This document shows positions 17,631 through 27,079 of a stretch of DNA of 30,230 nucleotides, one piece after another. Under the pieces are notes generated by a model. That model worked only from the letters and a program-made list of their open reading frames with translations. It was not told the origin of the DNA and ran no database searches. The position numbers were made by a program, and so were the translations under genes. This DNA is from Chara braunii (lineage: Eukaryota; Streptophyta; Charophyceae; Charales; Characeae). The stretch is from the NCBI GenBank assembly GCA_003427395.1, contig BFEA01000246.1, positions 2,104,630 through 2,134,859 on the forward strand, written 5' to 3'. Each line of letters opens with the position of its first letter. Position 1 is the first letter of the stretch.

Positions 17631-18153
17631 CTATGAATCCCCCGCGGCCGCGGTCACCGCGGGCACGACCGCGGACTGCGGTCGCGACCGCGGGCCCGCG
17701 GTCATGACCGCAATCCGCGGTCAAGGAAAAAAAAAAAAAAAGAATTCAGAAACATCTGAAACAAATATATGTTATGCCGAAAAATAAACTGAACAACTTT
17801 TGCCTTGGGGTCATATCAAAACTCGTTACCAAATTTGAGATAAAAAACAAACAAAATCCTTTATTTTTCTTACTAAAAGAATAAAGTAAAGAACGTTTTC
17901 CTGAGGGATTTCTGTTTTTCTTTTTTTTTAAATCCAAAACGAAGTCAAAAAATAAAACTAAAAATATGCGCTTGTAGAGCGCAAAAAAAACCTACAACCC
18001 CACAGTTTTTGTTTTTTTTTGGCCTATTATCCTAAGAATTAAAAATGCCGGGGTTCTCCGACCGCGGCCCCCGCTCGCAGCCGACCTCGGCGGTCGGGAT
18101 CCCGACCGCGGGCCGAGATTGACCCCACGGTCATGACCGCGGGTGATCCATAG
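17631..18153. mobile_element. 523-bp non-autonomous TIR element, hAT-like MITE, nested in the 3' LTR
   Basis: The ends are inverted repeats: CTATGAATCCCCCGCGG on the left, and CTATGGATCACCCGCGG as the reverse complement of the right end (two mismatches in 17). An 8-bp duplication flanks it, the length made by hAT transposases. Subterminal arms are packed with GACCGCGG/CCGCGGTC half-sites forming perfect palindromes: 17678-17691, 17688-17701, 17698-17711, 18091-18108, 18128-18139. The interior (17726-18048) is AT-rich, non-coding and starts with a long A run. A TTGTAG...CTACAA hairpin near 17970-17998 is shared with the element at 560-905. No transposase is encoded. Confidence 0.85.
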
Positions 18154-18821
18154 CCGGAAACGGCCTTTCGAAGTGTCTCACGTTTAGTCAGAGGCAAGTG
18201 GGCAAGTGGTGAGCCCAACTGCGTTATGTCGGCAGTGCGATTGCATCGAGTTGGCAGTGCAAACCCATGCAGTCAGCGGTACCGGTCCCAGTCAGTCAGA
18301 GTCCAGTCAAGCAAGTACCGTGTGGGACTGTGTGCACCAAGGGCCTGGGAAAGGGGCAGACCAACGAGTTACAGAAGTATAAATCAAGAGGCAGCGCCCA
18401 GCCATTCATTCATTCGCTGCGTAAGCCATGCGGAAGCGCTGCTACAGCGTCTTGTGCGAAGGTGGTCTGCAGGTTGCCCGAAGACGAAGTGGGCTGAAGA
18501 GAGACAACGTAGTCATAGTTAGTAGAAGTAGAGCGGCCATAGCCGATGTAGTGTTAGAGGTTAGTGAGCGTGTACAAGTGAGTGTGCGTGGGTGTATTCA
18601 GGGTGATCCAGAGTTGAGTGTGATTGAACGGTGGTGTTGAACACAGTGACGAGAGTTGTGATGTACCGGCGCTGAAGCGCCGTGGTCTGTTGAAGCAAGT
18701 TACATATGAACTGTGTTCTTGGTTGCCATATCTCTGAGCTTGGTGTGGGCGCCATGCACCAGTGTGAATCTCCATCTGTTTGCATGTATGTGAAGTGGAA
18801 GTGAAAGCGAGTCCGATTGCA

Positions 18822-18825
18822 GAAA
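18822..18825. repeat. target-site duplication, right copy (GAAA)
   Basis: Directly follows the CA end of the 3' LTR and matches 12656-12659. Confidence 0.8.
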
Positions 18826-18850
18826 GGGAGATGTACATTCATTCCCTTTT

Positions 18851-18851
<1 letters not shown>

Positions 18852-18933
<82 letters not shown>
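18852..18933. repeat. (CT)n microsatellite
   Basis: About 80 bases of uninterrupted CT, starting 30 bases outside the retrotransposon's right end. It is opposite in strand sense to the GA tract inside the element. Confidence 0.97.
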
Positions 18934-18937
<4 letters not shown>

Positions 18938-20660
18938 ACACAAACTCGATGTGTCGCTGCCCCGCTCAGATAGTCTCCAAAAGAGGAAAACATGCATGAA
19001 TCTTCAGCAAGAAGTTGGAAGGATACAACGCTCATTTATTCACTAGTGACAAACGAAAATGAATGTGGAGCCAGAACAGGGAGGGATACGGCTACCATAT
19101 TTCAAGCCCTCTGTAGACTTGAGCCCTGCTCAATCGCTCTCCAGATGAAAGGAATAATAATGAACCTGCAGCTAGAATGAGGAAAGATACATTCCCATAT
19201 TTGTCGTCCTCCCCAGATGTGAAACTTTGCCAGATCACAAAGCAGTGGGGAAATTGGCGACGGATCTTGAGCTAGAGTGCACATGGCTCTTTTACCTATT
19301 AGTCAGTTCTCTTACCTGCTCCTGCACACCTGACCACTTGTCCGTGGGGGATTGGCCTCAGCTCCCTCCTTGATGAAATAAGTCTGATCGATCCGCCTCA
19401 CTGATTGGTTCGATAGGGAGGAGATGTGATCCATCTATGTTATGTTTCCCCACACCCCCTCGACAGCGTGTGTAGTCGGTCGTCCGATCTTCCACGTGCG
19501 CTGCTTGGAAACGTGAGCTTGCCCATCCGAACGCCCTTGATTGGCTGAGATCACATCCACATTTCCGCCCCGTTTCAAACTGCGCCTCGTGCATGAATTG
19601 GGTCTCCTCCCTCGTGTATGTGAAAAGAAGACAGATTCTCCCTCTAATAGCCGCTCATCACCATTCGGATTCACGTACAAGTGGTTACCTGTCACTTTCC
19701 TGATCAGTTATTCGATGATTAGTCCTTTCCCTTGATTGGCTCCACGGAGGAATATCCCTGCTAGTGCACCAACCAGATTCAAGTGAAGGTGTCTTGACAG
19801 ACTTACTTGGCATTTTACCCACCTCTTACATATGATTGGAATCCCGTGTGTGGCCAGTGTACCACTCGTTGGTTACCGTTCGTGCATTTGAGCTTAGTCA
19901 AGCTCCTCTCATGCATTTGTACCTCAACCAGGATCACATTCCCCATCCTTGCACTTGATCATCTCTCATTAGATCCTGCTGCGCACGTATCTGGCCGGGA
20001 AAGAGTCTTGGTTCGTGTGTGTTTGGAACCTCCAGGAGCGTGAAAGGCCCCGTGCATATGTGTGATTAAGAGCAGATCCTGGTTCACCTACAACAGCGTG
20101 CATGATTGATGCCCGTTGTCTGTGTATGTCACCAAGATTTAGTCCTGGTTCGAGTGTAGAAGAAAGGTGAGCGTACACCTCCATGCCCCCGTGTGCACAA
20201 TCCCTCGTACACAGTACACTTACTTCAGGATCACCTACTTCCGCGCGCCATTTCCACATCTTCCCCCGATCGCCCTCCGTTGATTTGATCAAGACGTGTG
20301 AGGGCGAGCATTCTTGTATTCCTTGTGTGAAGCAGATCCGAGTGTGCGCGACCGATTGGGCTTTTGGTGCGATTGAATGACAACCAGGGTAACATCCCGA
20401 ATAGCGTGTGGTATTTGATTACACTTTCAGTGCGCTGGTGCACCTGTTAGACCAGGGTGCTCATCAATGCTCCAAGATGATCCTCCAATCAGCTTTTTCA
20501 TGCATCGCTTGCTGTGTCCGAACATAACCCGAGCCTAGTCCAGGTATGTACATCCGTGAAAGACGTAGGCGGTGCGAGTGCATCCATACACTCGGGCTTG
20601 TCAGCGATTTGAGCGGCTGATTGAGGAAAGCCCAACCTCGTCTGGTGCACGCATCGATCG
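18934..20660. repeat. degenerate 70-100-bp tandem array, right part
   Basis: Units of the type ATGAATCTNCAGCNAGAANNNGGAAGGATAC... begin near 18987, 19059 and 19160, with a weaker one near 19257. Beyond 19370 similar phrases recur (TGATTGG, CCCGTGTG, GATCCTGGTTC) but only loosely, for example near 19829, 20060, 20110 and 20190. Repetition is clear to about 19300 and uncertain beyond. No ORF in the segment resembles a known protein. Confidence 0.4.
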
Positions 20661-20683
20661 TGGCCTTTGGGTGCACAAAACTG

Positions 20684-21020
20684 CCATTTTGTCAAAATAG
20701 ACATCTTTTATTTTTTGAATGAAATTGAAACTGAGTTTTTTGGCCAAAAACTCGTCAAAATTTGTTGTTCCTGAGGGTCCGGCGTTTGTAAAACGTTGGA
20801 GCCCTGGCTGTACATGGACCTAGCTTGAGACCAGGTACCTCTAGGTAGGTAGGACTGCCTGGAGGTACCTGGTCTCAAGCTAGGTCCATGTACAGCCAGG
20901 GGTTCCAGCGTTTTACAAACGGCGGACCCTCAGGAACAACAAATTTTGACGAGTTTTCGGCCAAAAAACTCGGTTTCAATTTCGCTCAAAAAATGAAAAA
21001 TGTCCATTTTGACGAAATGG
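20684..21020. repeat. large near-perfect inverted repeat (about 168-bp arms)
   Basis: The left arm (20684-20851, from CCATTTTGTCAAAAT) is the reverse complement of the right arm (to GACGAAATGG at 21020) with scattered mismatches. The centre lies near 20852 with almost no loop; the inner part reads GGTACCTCTAGGTAG / CTGCCTGGAGGTACC. Each arm holds AT-rich outer sequence and a GC-richer inner half. No target duplication is evident. A foldback MITE or an inverted-duplication small-RNA locus would look like this. Confidence 0.92.
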
Positions 21021-21059
21021 TCGTTACAATGTCCTTGTTCATTGTCATGTGCACTTCGT

Positions 21060-22200
21060 TCCCCGTAAGCAGGGAGCACCTAGCAATTGAGAGATCTCGA
21101 CACCGACCGTGCCCCTTCCTCTAGTACGTCCCGGAATGCTTAATTAGCCGCCCGATTAGCTCCCCTGTGCGTGCGCAGGTCGTGCGTCCTTGATGCACGG
21201 TGTACCTGTCAGCAGGCATGTACTTCTGCCACCCCCCCTGTTCGGAGACTGGTGCGCCTAGGTACCCACACACTCTCGTGCGCTCGTCCCTCCGGTACTC
21301 TACGGGGATCCCCCAGAATGAGGCCCGGTCCAGCTAATACTTGTTGGGCCCGGTGGTACTGGCTCCCATCCGCCAGTTCTCACCAGTTGTCGGTCTACCC
21401 ATGTCGAGGACTTGGCAGCCCCACGGCACCGCACTTGTGCCCGAACCAAAGACCCGGGCCTGAAATCGGGACCAAGAAATCGGCAGTCGGGAAATTGCAG
21501 CCGTTTGGTACCCCACCTTCACCCCCGGGGCTGAATTTAGTGTCTCGGTCCAAAAATCCCCAACAGTCCACCAAACGACCCCGGTGGTCCACAATCAATT
21601 TGCCATAGGCTTTCGACCGCTCACGGAAAACGAACAATCCGGCGTCACGGCACTTGCGGTACCGCCCCTTCATCGTCCATGGGCCAGTTCTCGGCCCCCG
21701 CCATTAGAACTGTTCCCGCGCTAATTCGCCCAATTTAATGTATTTTCCCTATTCATGTGTTTTCACACGTCCCCGTCGTCAATGCTTTTTATCAACGGTC
21801 GGCCACTTTCCATAGAAACGCCTCTCAAAATTGAGTCCTAGCAGTGACACTTGAAAACTCACCATACGTAGACGGGAGGCCCGACGGGGCCGACGCAACT
21901 CTTGAGATACCGTCATTCTGTAATTGTAATTCAACAGCAGTCGCGAGTCAGGGTCACCCGATCAGTGTACTGTGACTTAGCATTAGAATTGTCTGTCTTT
22001 ATCGAAATAATAAATTTTTCGGTTATCGTCAAGCCTTGGAAAATTTACCCTCCTTGGCCCGCATTCTCGCCTGAGCTTGGTTTCTCTCACGTCGTCCATC
22101 CTCCATCAGCCAAATTGAATCGTCTCCTGTCCGTTCGGTCCGCAAGGTGAAAACCGTCGGAACAGGTCACCGTGCGAAATTCAGCCGTCAATTGTAGACT
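21060..22200. other. mixed sequence, at most one weak ORF
   Basis: No family is recognised. The GC-rich part at 21395-21673 has an open minus-strand frame (92 residues, with REREKAYG-like and LIVDHRGRLVDCWGFLDRD stretches) that looks less biased than chance ORFs nearby, but an overlapping minus frame is equally open. Nothing supports splice sites or a start. Confidence 0.3.
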
Positions 22201-22202
22201 TT

Positions 22203-23052
22203 TCAAAGGAAGTAAAGGGCGACGTAAGGCTTGGGCCACCCAACAGCGTCGTGCAGAGTGTCATAGCAATCATGAAGGAAGGCGGTGAAGTCCCCGAAAG
22301 TGGGAGCCTCACCCGTGCGAGTACGATGGGTATAGTAATTCTCCCATGCGGTGAAAGCGCTGCCTTGCAATTTAGTTGCGAGCAGAGAGCACAACAGCTC
22401 CTGACTAGTGTTTGTCAATGTCAGTGTACGTGTGGCGGCCTGCAACCAATGCCACAAACGAAGTGTACCATTGTGCTCGGGCATATCCGACAGGTGCACA
22501 AGGGGGGGACCGTTGTGCTGACAGTGAGGGGAGAGAGGCTGATGGGCCTGCACTGCGGCAGCAAATGTCGGGGCCGGTGCAGGGGTTGAAGTGAGGGCAG
22601 ACTGTGGGTCGTGGCTGCTGGTGGAAGGTCCAACAGAGATGGAGGCAACGACCACAGACAACTGTGACGGGGACGAGATAGGAGGGTAAAGGTGGAGGAG
22701 TAGGTCGAGGGAAACGAGCCTGCAAGACCGAAGTGGAAGGGGCAGTGAAGGAAGATGAAAGGTGAGCAATTTGTGAAGGGTGAGGTTGTCTCAGGGTGAG
22801 TATCTCCGCCTGGAGATGTGCCACGGTGGCCTGTAAGGTAGCCACTCGCTGGGTGCACGGGATCAGAGGTGGAGGAGTCAGAGAGGGTACCTTAGTGGGG
22901 GGAGGAGTAACGAACTGTAAGGAACACTGAGGTGGGAGTGAGGGGATAAGGGGAGGAGGGAGGGTTCCGTGCCATAGTGTCGTGACCGATGCAGGAGACT
23001 GGAAAGCAACAAACACAGACGACAAGACCCTCTGAAGGTGCGCAAACTGCAT
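22203..23052 (-). pseudogene. retrotransposon gag-like remnant with coiled coil
   Basis: On the minus strand, one frame (23052-22405) includes a probable coiled coil (RVATLQATVAHLQAEILTLR) after a Pro-rich stretch. A second frame (22769-22203) continues with a Pro/Ser/Thr/Ala-rich linker, then LRLWHWLQAATRTL ... LLCSLLATKLQGSAFTAWEN and PTFGDFTAFLHDCYD, resembling the capsid region of plant Ty3/gypsy gag (Retrotrans_gag-type). The change of frame near 22770 shows decay. No zinc knuckle or pol follows downstream to 22200. The start is not determinable. Confidence 0.5.
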
Positions 23053-23070
23053 ATCATAAAGCTGGATAGA
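23017..23070 (-). repeat. 54-bp dispersed repeat, copy 1 (possible exon)
   Basis: Matches 25736-25789 in the same orientation at 51 of 54 positions. Reading the minus strand, both copies encode SIQLYDMQFAHLQRVLSS; the three differences fall at third codon positions and keep Ala, Arg and Leu. A CTATCCAG acceptor-like sequence precedes the peptide-coding part in both. Confidence 0.85.
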
Positions 23071-23299
23071 TAAATTGTTTGGTCAGATACCGATATTTGG
23101 GCGGCAGCACCTATGGCAGTGGCCGAAGCAGCTGACACGGCAGGGGCCGATGGTTGTGCCGCAATAGACGGTATGGTCTCAGCGGCAACGACACTCACCA
23201 CTATGGAGGGGGAGTGTTGGGGGGGGGAGTGTTGGTTTTTTCTTACGGGAGTGAGGAACCACCACGTCTTCGTGTCTAGAGTCATGGGGAACCAGACTG

Positions 23300-24008
23300 G
23301 GAACTGGCAGGGGATGAGGTGTGTGAGCGCACTGAGCGGTGTGGAGAGCGATGAGGAGAACCTTTGAGGCGGTGGACATCAAGAGCGAGCACATTGAGTT
23401 GCGTTTATATGAGTGCGAGGAGGGTCGTGAGGAAAGTCTCGAGGTCCATAGAGGTATGCCAGAGAGTTGTTGATTGTGTGAGCGCCTAAGAGGTGGTTAG
23501 CACCACAGCAATCTCCTCGGATGTACTTGCATCCATGTGCGGTGGATGGATGAGGGTAGACATGGCGGGAGGTGGAGCAGGAGGTGGGGAAAGAGATGGG
23601 TTGGTATGTGGAGAAAGAGATCCACCAGTGAGAGGGAGGGGACCATGGGAGCAGAGTGGGTAGTCGTGAGTTGGCGTGCTCCGTGACCAGCCGGTCGTGC
23701 GTGAGAGGGTGGCACGAAGCCGGTCGAGGGGAGAGGAGTCGTTCGGGTTCAGGGTGCCCGATGGGAGAAGGCAGTAAAGAAGGGGCTTTAAGAGAATCCT
23801 AAGCCTTAGAAAAACCCTAAGAAAACCCTAATCCAAGTTTGGAGGGTTAGGGCAGAGTAACAATGACCTAGTCAAGAAAAAAAATAACCACCATGGAGGG
23901 GAATGAGAAATAAAAATAAATAAATAGTGAAATTTTGAGATAAAAAATAATGAAAATAAAGAAAGAAAGAAGTAAGTAAAAGGTGAAAAAAGAAAAAATC
24001 TTTATTTT
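23300..24008. other. G/A-rich stretch with two telo-box motifs, no gene recognised
   Basis: The plus strand is strongly purine-rich to 23760. AAACCCTAA occurs at 23812-23820 and 23823-23831, matching the plant telo-box/telomere repeat, and GGGTTAGGG follows near 23846. After 23870 the sequence is A-rich. Confidence 0.4.
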
Positions 24009-24396
24009 CTTGGAATTTTTTGGCAGCATTTCCCTACCCTTCATGGGATAAAAAATGTGTCAAGAGGAAGGAGAGACTAAAAGAAGTACACTACGTTTTA
24101 CAATGCCGAAATTAAAATTTCCAAATAAAGCAATTAGGAGGTGGAGGAGAGTGGAGAGAAAACGAAGTTGTGAATTTCTAAAAAATTTCGGCAGCATTTC
24201 ATTCCCCATGGGGTCGAAGTGTGCCATCAAGAAGAATGACCAAGTAAAATGGAAAATTTTGGCCAGCACTTCACTACCCCCAAGAGGTTTAAAATGTGCT
24301 AAAAAAAGACTGAGTAAAAAAAAAACAGAAATTTTGAAAGCACTTTGTTACCCTCAAGGGGTCAAAATGTGCATTGAAAGCAAGATGATGAGATAA
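24009..24396 (+). repeat. degenerate ~73-bp repeat, 4 recognisable units
   Basis: The phrase AATTTTGGCAGCATTTCNCTACCC followed by ATGGGGTNAAAATGTGC recurs with cores near 24024, 24192, 24264 and 24339. The gap between the first two is about twice the period, so one unit is lost or unrecognisable. A plus-strand ORF (24055-24396, 113 residues) reads units 2-4 as related about 25-residue segments rich in Lys; the ORF itself is not otherwise supported. Confidence 0.65.
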
Positions 24397-24399
24397 CAG

Positions 24400-24956
24400 A
24401 CTGACCGGCTAAATCAGTTGTGGCATGAGGTAAAACATGAAAGATACACCCGTATGATTACACTGCCACACACATGCCAAACAAGCTGAGATACAATATC
24501 CGGAAGTCCAAAGAACCCAAAATTAATCAATGCAAGCTCTGAAAAGCAAACAATGAAAGTCGTTCCTCATATGGCTCACACGAAAATCCAAAAGCACGAG
24601 CCCAATAGATGATCTCGTACGACATCTGGCTCACACGAAACCCAAGAGAGCATTGCTCTCAACCACCATACTCATCTGCAGTCTAGCGGCCTTCCTCGAC
24701 GCGTTTCGACTACCCCGCGAACAGTCAAATCAGGAGGAACTGATCCGATCAAATCGCATACCAGCTCATAATAGGAGGCCATACCCATAGCCTTACCTCC
24801 TATTTATCCTATCCCAATCCTGCCAAAAAACTCCCATACTACCATAAGCTTTAGAACCAAGTGGGAAACATAATCATAAGGAGTCACGAAAAGAACTAAC
24901 GTAGTACTTATGTAATTCTCCATATTTCTACCCTGAAGATAAAGATCAAAGATCAC
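24400..24956. other. no gene recognised
   Basis: A-rich plus strand. TGGCTCACACGAAA-type phrases appear twice (near 24571 and 24630) and may be remnants of another repeat. No coding signature. Confidence 0.3.
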
Positions 24957-25088
24957 TGCCAAGACAAAAGTCCCCAGTTAAAACCTATCTTCTGCAAAGA
25001 TGCCAAGACAAAAGTCCCCAGTTAAAACCTATCTTCTGCAAAGATGCCAAGACAAAAGTCCCCAGTTAAAACCTATCTTCTGCAAAGA
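24957..25088. repeat. perfect 44-bp tandem repeat, 3 copies
   Basis: A unit starting TGCCAAGACAAAAGTCCCCA and ending TTCTGCAAAGA occupies 24957-25000, 25001-25044 and 25045-25088 without visible differences, so it expanded recently or is actively homogenised. Confidence 0.97.
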
Positions 25089-25345
25089 TAACCTACCAAA
25101 TACACAACGAAAGATCAAACAACGTCAATATGTGGACCAAACGACAGCCTGATCCGTCATCGGATGTACTTTCATTCACATTCATCAACCCTCACACTCA
25201 TGCTGGTAAAGTTTTGTTGAACCTTCCGAAATCCAAACCCATATCAGCCTAAATACAGGACATCATCGTCGCGGAATAACATACAACTATGGCCTTCATT
25301 GCTCAAGGTAAAAACAAAAGCCGATAACCAACGAAACATATAATC

Positions 25346-25849
25346 CTACCCCTTGAAATGATGGTTTACCAAACGATCGCACAAAGCAAATGACATGTCA
25401 ATCAGCGCAGCCCTGTCGAAATGAAAATGAAGCACTGCATCAGTTGACACCTGAAAATACCCGTTTGTAATTTCATTCCCTCCATGCACGTATCTACAAA
25501 CTACCGAGCACACCGTGTCTCGTAAAGATGTGATGAAATTCACGAATACCATAAAAAAACATTCTGAAGACCAGAATACCAACACCATGAAATACCGCGC
25601 AATTGTGGTCTTCCTCTCGTGGGGAGGTTCACCACCTGCAAAACAAACACAGGCAAACAACAAGAGACAAACAGTGCACACACAAAGCACACACAGAGAC
25701 ACCGAAAAAACCGGAAATGGCTCGTCGAGCGCTGTAGACGATAAGACTCTCTGAAGGTGTGCAAACTGCATATCATAAAGCTGGATAGAGAACCCCGACC
25801 ACCACCATAGCCGGACGGGAGCATGTAGCTCATACATCCATAAAATCAT
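25346..25849 (-). CDS. unrecognised ORF with exon-like features
   Basis: A 167-residue minus-strand frame. It includes the shared SIQLYDMQFAHLQRVLSS peptide near the N-terminus, then a Cys/Val-rich stretch (SLCVLCVCTVCLLL) that reads like intron sequence ending in a TTTTGCAG acceptor, and later a TATTTTCAG acceptor-like site before VSTDAVLHFHFDRAALIDMSF. A donor-like GTAAAC lies near the 3' end. A small multi-exon gene or gene fragment would fit better than one continuous protein. The product is unknown; the start and exon limits are guesses. Confidence 0.3.
   Translation of the reverse strand: MILWMYELHAPVRLWWWSGFSIQLYDMQFAHLQRVLSSTALDEPFPVFSVSLCVLCVCTVCLLLFACVCFAGGEPPHERKTTIARYFMVLVFWSSECFFMVFVNFITSLRDTVCSVVCRYVHGGNEITNGYFQVSTDAVLHFHFDRAALIDMSFALCDRLVNHHFKG
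25736..25789 (-). repeat. 54-bp dispersed repeat, copy 2 (possible exon)
   Basis: The second copy of 23017-23070; homology stops abruptly at both ends. See that entry for the synonymous differences. Confidence 0.85.
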
Positions 25850-25859
25850 TGCACCGGGT

Positions 25860-26897
25860 TAAATGTCCCGATCGTCGCAGGGCGTAATGAGAGGGAAAAT
25901 TGAGAGGACTGCTGGTGTTTATAGTACTGGATCCCGTACTTCTAAGCCTCTACGGCAGTCTGCGAGGTCTAAACGTAGGCGGGAAAACTTAGAAGGAAAA
26001 CACAAAAAAAAATTGACCTCCCATATCGACCATCGGGTGCCTAGGCATAGAGTCTACTACTGGTCACCGATCCCAAACCGGAATACCGAATAAACATCAT
26101 ACACAGATCCAAATAGGCATCGTATGGCAAAAACAAAACCCTGATCAAAACCAAATAGGCCTACTGCCATATCTAGCTTCGGGTACCTAGCCAAATAAGG
26201 GAGGGTCTTCTACTGGCCTTGGATTTGAATTTGGAACGCCAAAATTGTCATACACGGGCCAAAAAAGACCTAGTTTGACAAACCTGCCAGGTAAAAGCAA
26301 GAGCTGCACCCTCCATCCCTGGAAGTTCCGCCAACTGAGACATAGTACATTTAAAGGCAGGATGAGGGGAGACAGAGGATCATGGTTGCCCCCCGGCGCC
26401 TCTGCTGCTCCCCGAAGTGCTGCCACCTTCTCTAAAGACACCTAGGGTAAGGGCAGGGGTATAAGTCGCTCAGGCCAGTCCGAGTTCCGCCTGGCCTTGG
26501 GTAAGCTAGGGGAAGGACGGTAAGACTGTTTCAATGGGTGCTACCCTGTCTGAAACCTAGGGCCAAGAGTCTCTTGGGGCCTGTAGTAGATTGTTTGGGT
26601 CTGGCGTCCGAAGTTCCCGTTCGATAAGGCTCGTCCGATTCCGCTTCCACCAGGGCTGGGCAACCTATCAGCCCTGGTGCCTATCACTGCTGTTCGGTCC
26701 AAGTTACCTGCCCATTGGTAGGGTAATGGTCTTGAGTGCTGGTCACACTGAGGTAGGATAGTGGGATAGGGGGTATGCTAGGAGTATTGACGTGAGGATG
26801 GGATGGGAGGTGGTCTCATATTCCAGGACATCCACGGCCTACTGCTCCAGGTGATCACTGTGTACTCAGTGACTGGGCTCTACAACACCATGGACTT
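25860..26897. other. non-coding stretch ending in poly(A)
   Basis: No family is recognised. A short basic ORF (25863-26093) lacks support. The segment ends in A22 at 26898-26919, so part of it could be the body of a retroposed element or retrocopy on the plus strand, but no 5' boundary or Pol III box was identified. Confidence 0.35.
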
Positions 26898-26919
26898 AAA
26901 AAAAAAAAAAAAAAAAAAA
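26898..26919. repeat. poly(A) tract, 22 bases
   Basis: Uninterrupted A run, 78 bases before a poly(T) tract, so the two could pair as a large A/T foldback. Confidence 0.97.
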
Positions 26920-26973
26920 GAGCGCGGTCAGGATTTAAGTATCTAAATGCATTTCAAACTGGTGTTTTTAATT

Positions 26974-27054
26974 CCGGTCCCGTGGGGAGTTTGCTTCTTT
27001 TTTTTTTTTTTTTTTTTTTTTTTTTGAACAAGGCTCCGGTCTNTTCGTGGGGAG
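26974..27054. repeat. poly(T) flanked by a short direct repeat
   Basis: CCGGTCCCGTGGGGAG (26974-26989) and CCGGTCTNTTCGTGGGGAG (27036-27054) flank T28 at 26998-27025. An N lies at 27043. On the minus strand this reads as a poly(A) tail between similar flanks. Confidence 0.75.
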
Positions 27055-27079
27055 CAGCACGTGCTGGGAACCGGGCCCA

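Larger units (their letters stand above)
17297..18821 (+). repeat. 3' LTR, interrupted by a 523-bp insertion
   Basis: Collinear with the 5' LTR from TGAAACGGTTTTC to GATTGCA. Without the insertion and its 8-bp duplication it is 994 bp. It alone carries a 23-base segment (18364-18386) with TATAAAT, a possible U3 TATA box. Confidence 0.93.

Noticed and set aside
18561-19035. Minus-strand Arg-Glu-rich ORFs
   Set aside because: They are produced by the (CT)n tract at 18852-18933.
20888-21124. 78-residue ORF in the right arm of the inverted repeat
   Set aside because: The start lies in the hairpin and the frame is not kept in the left arm; no family resemblance.
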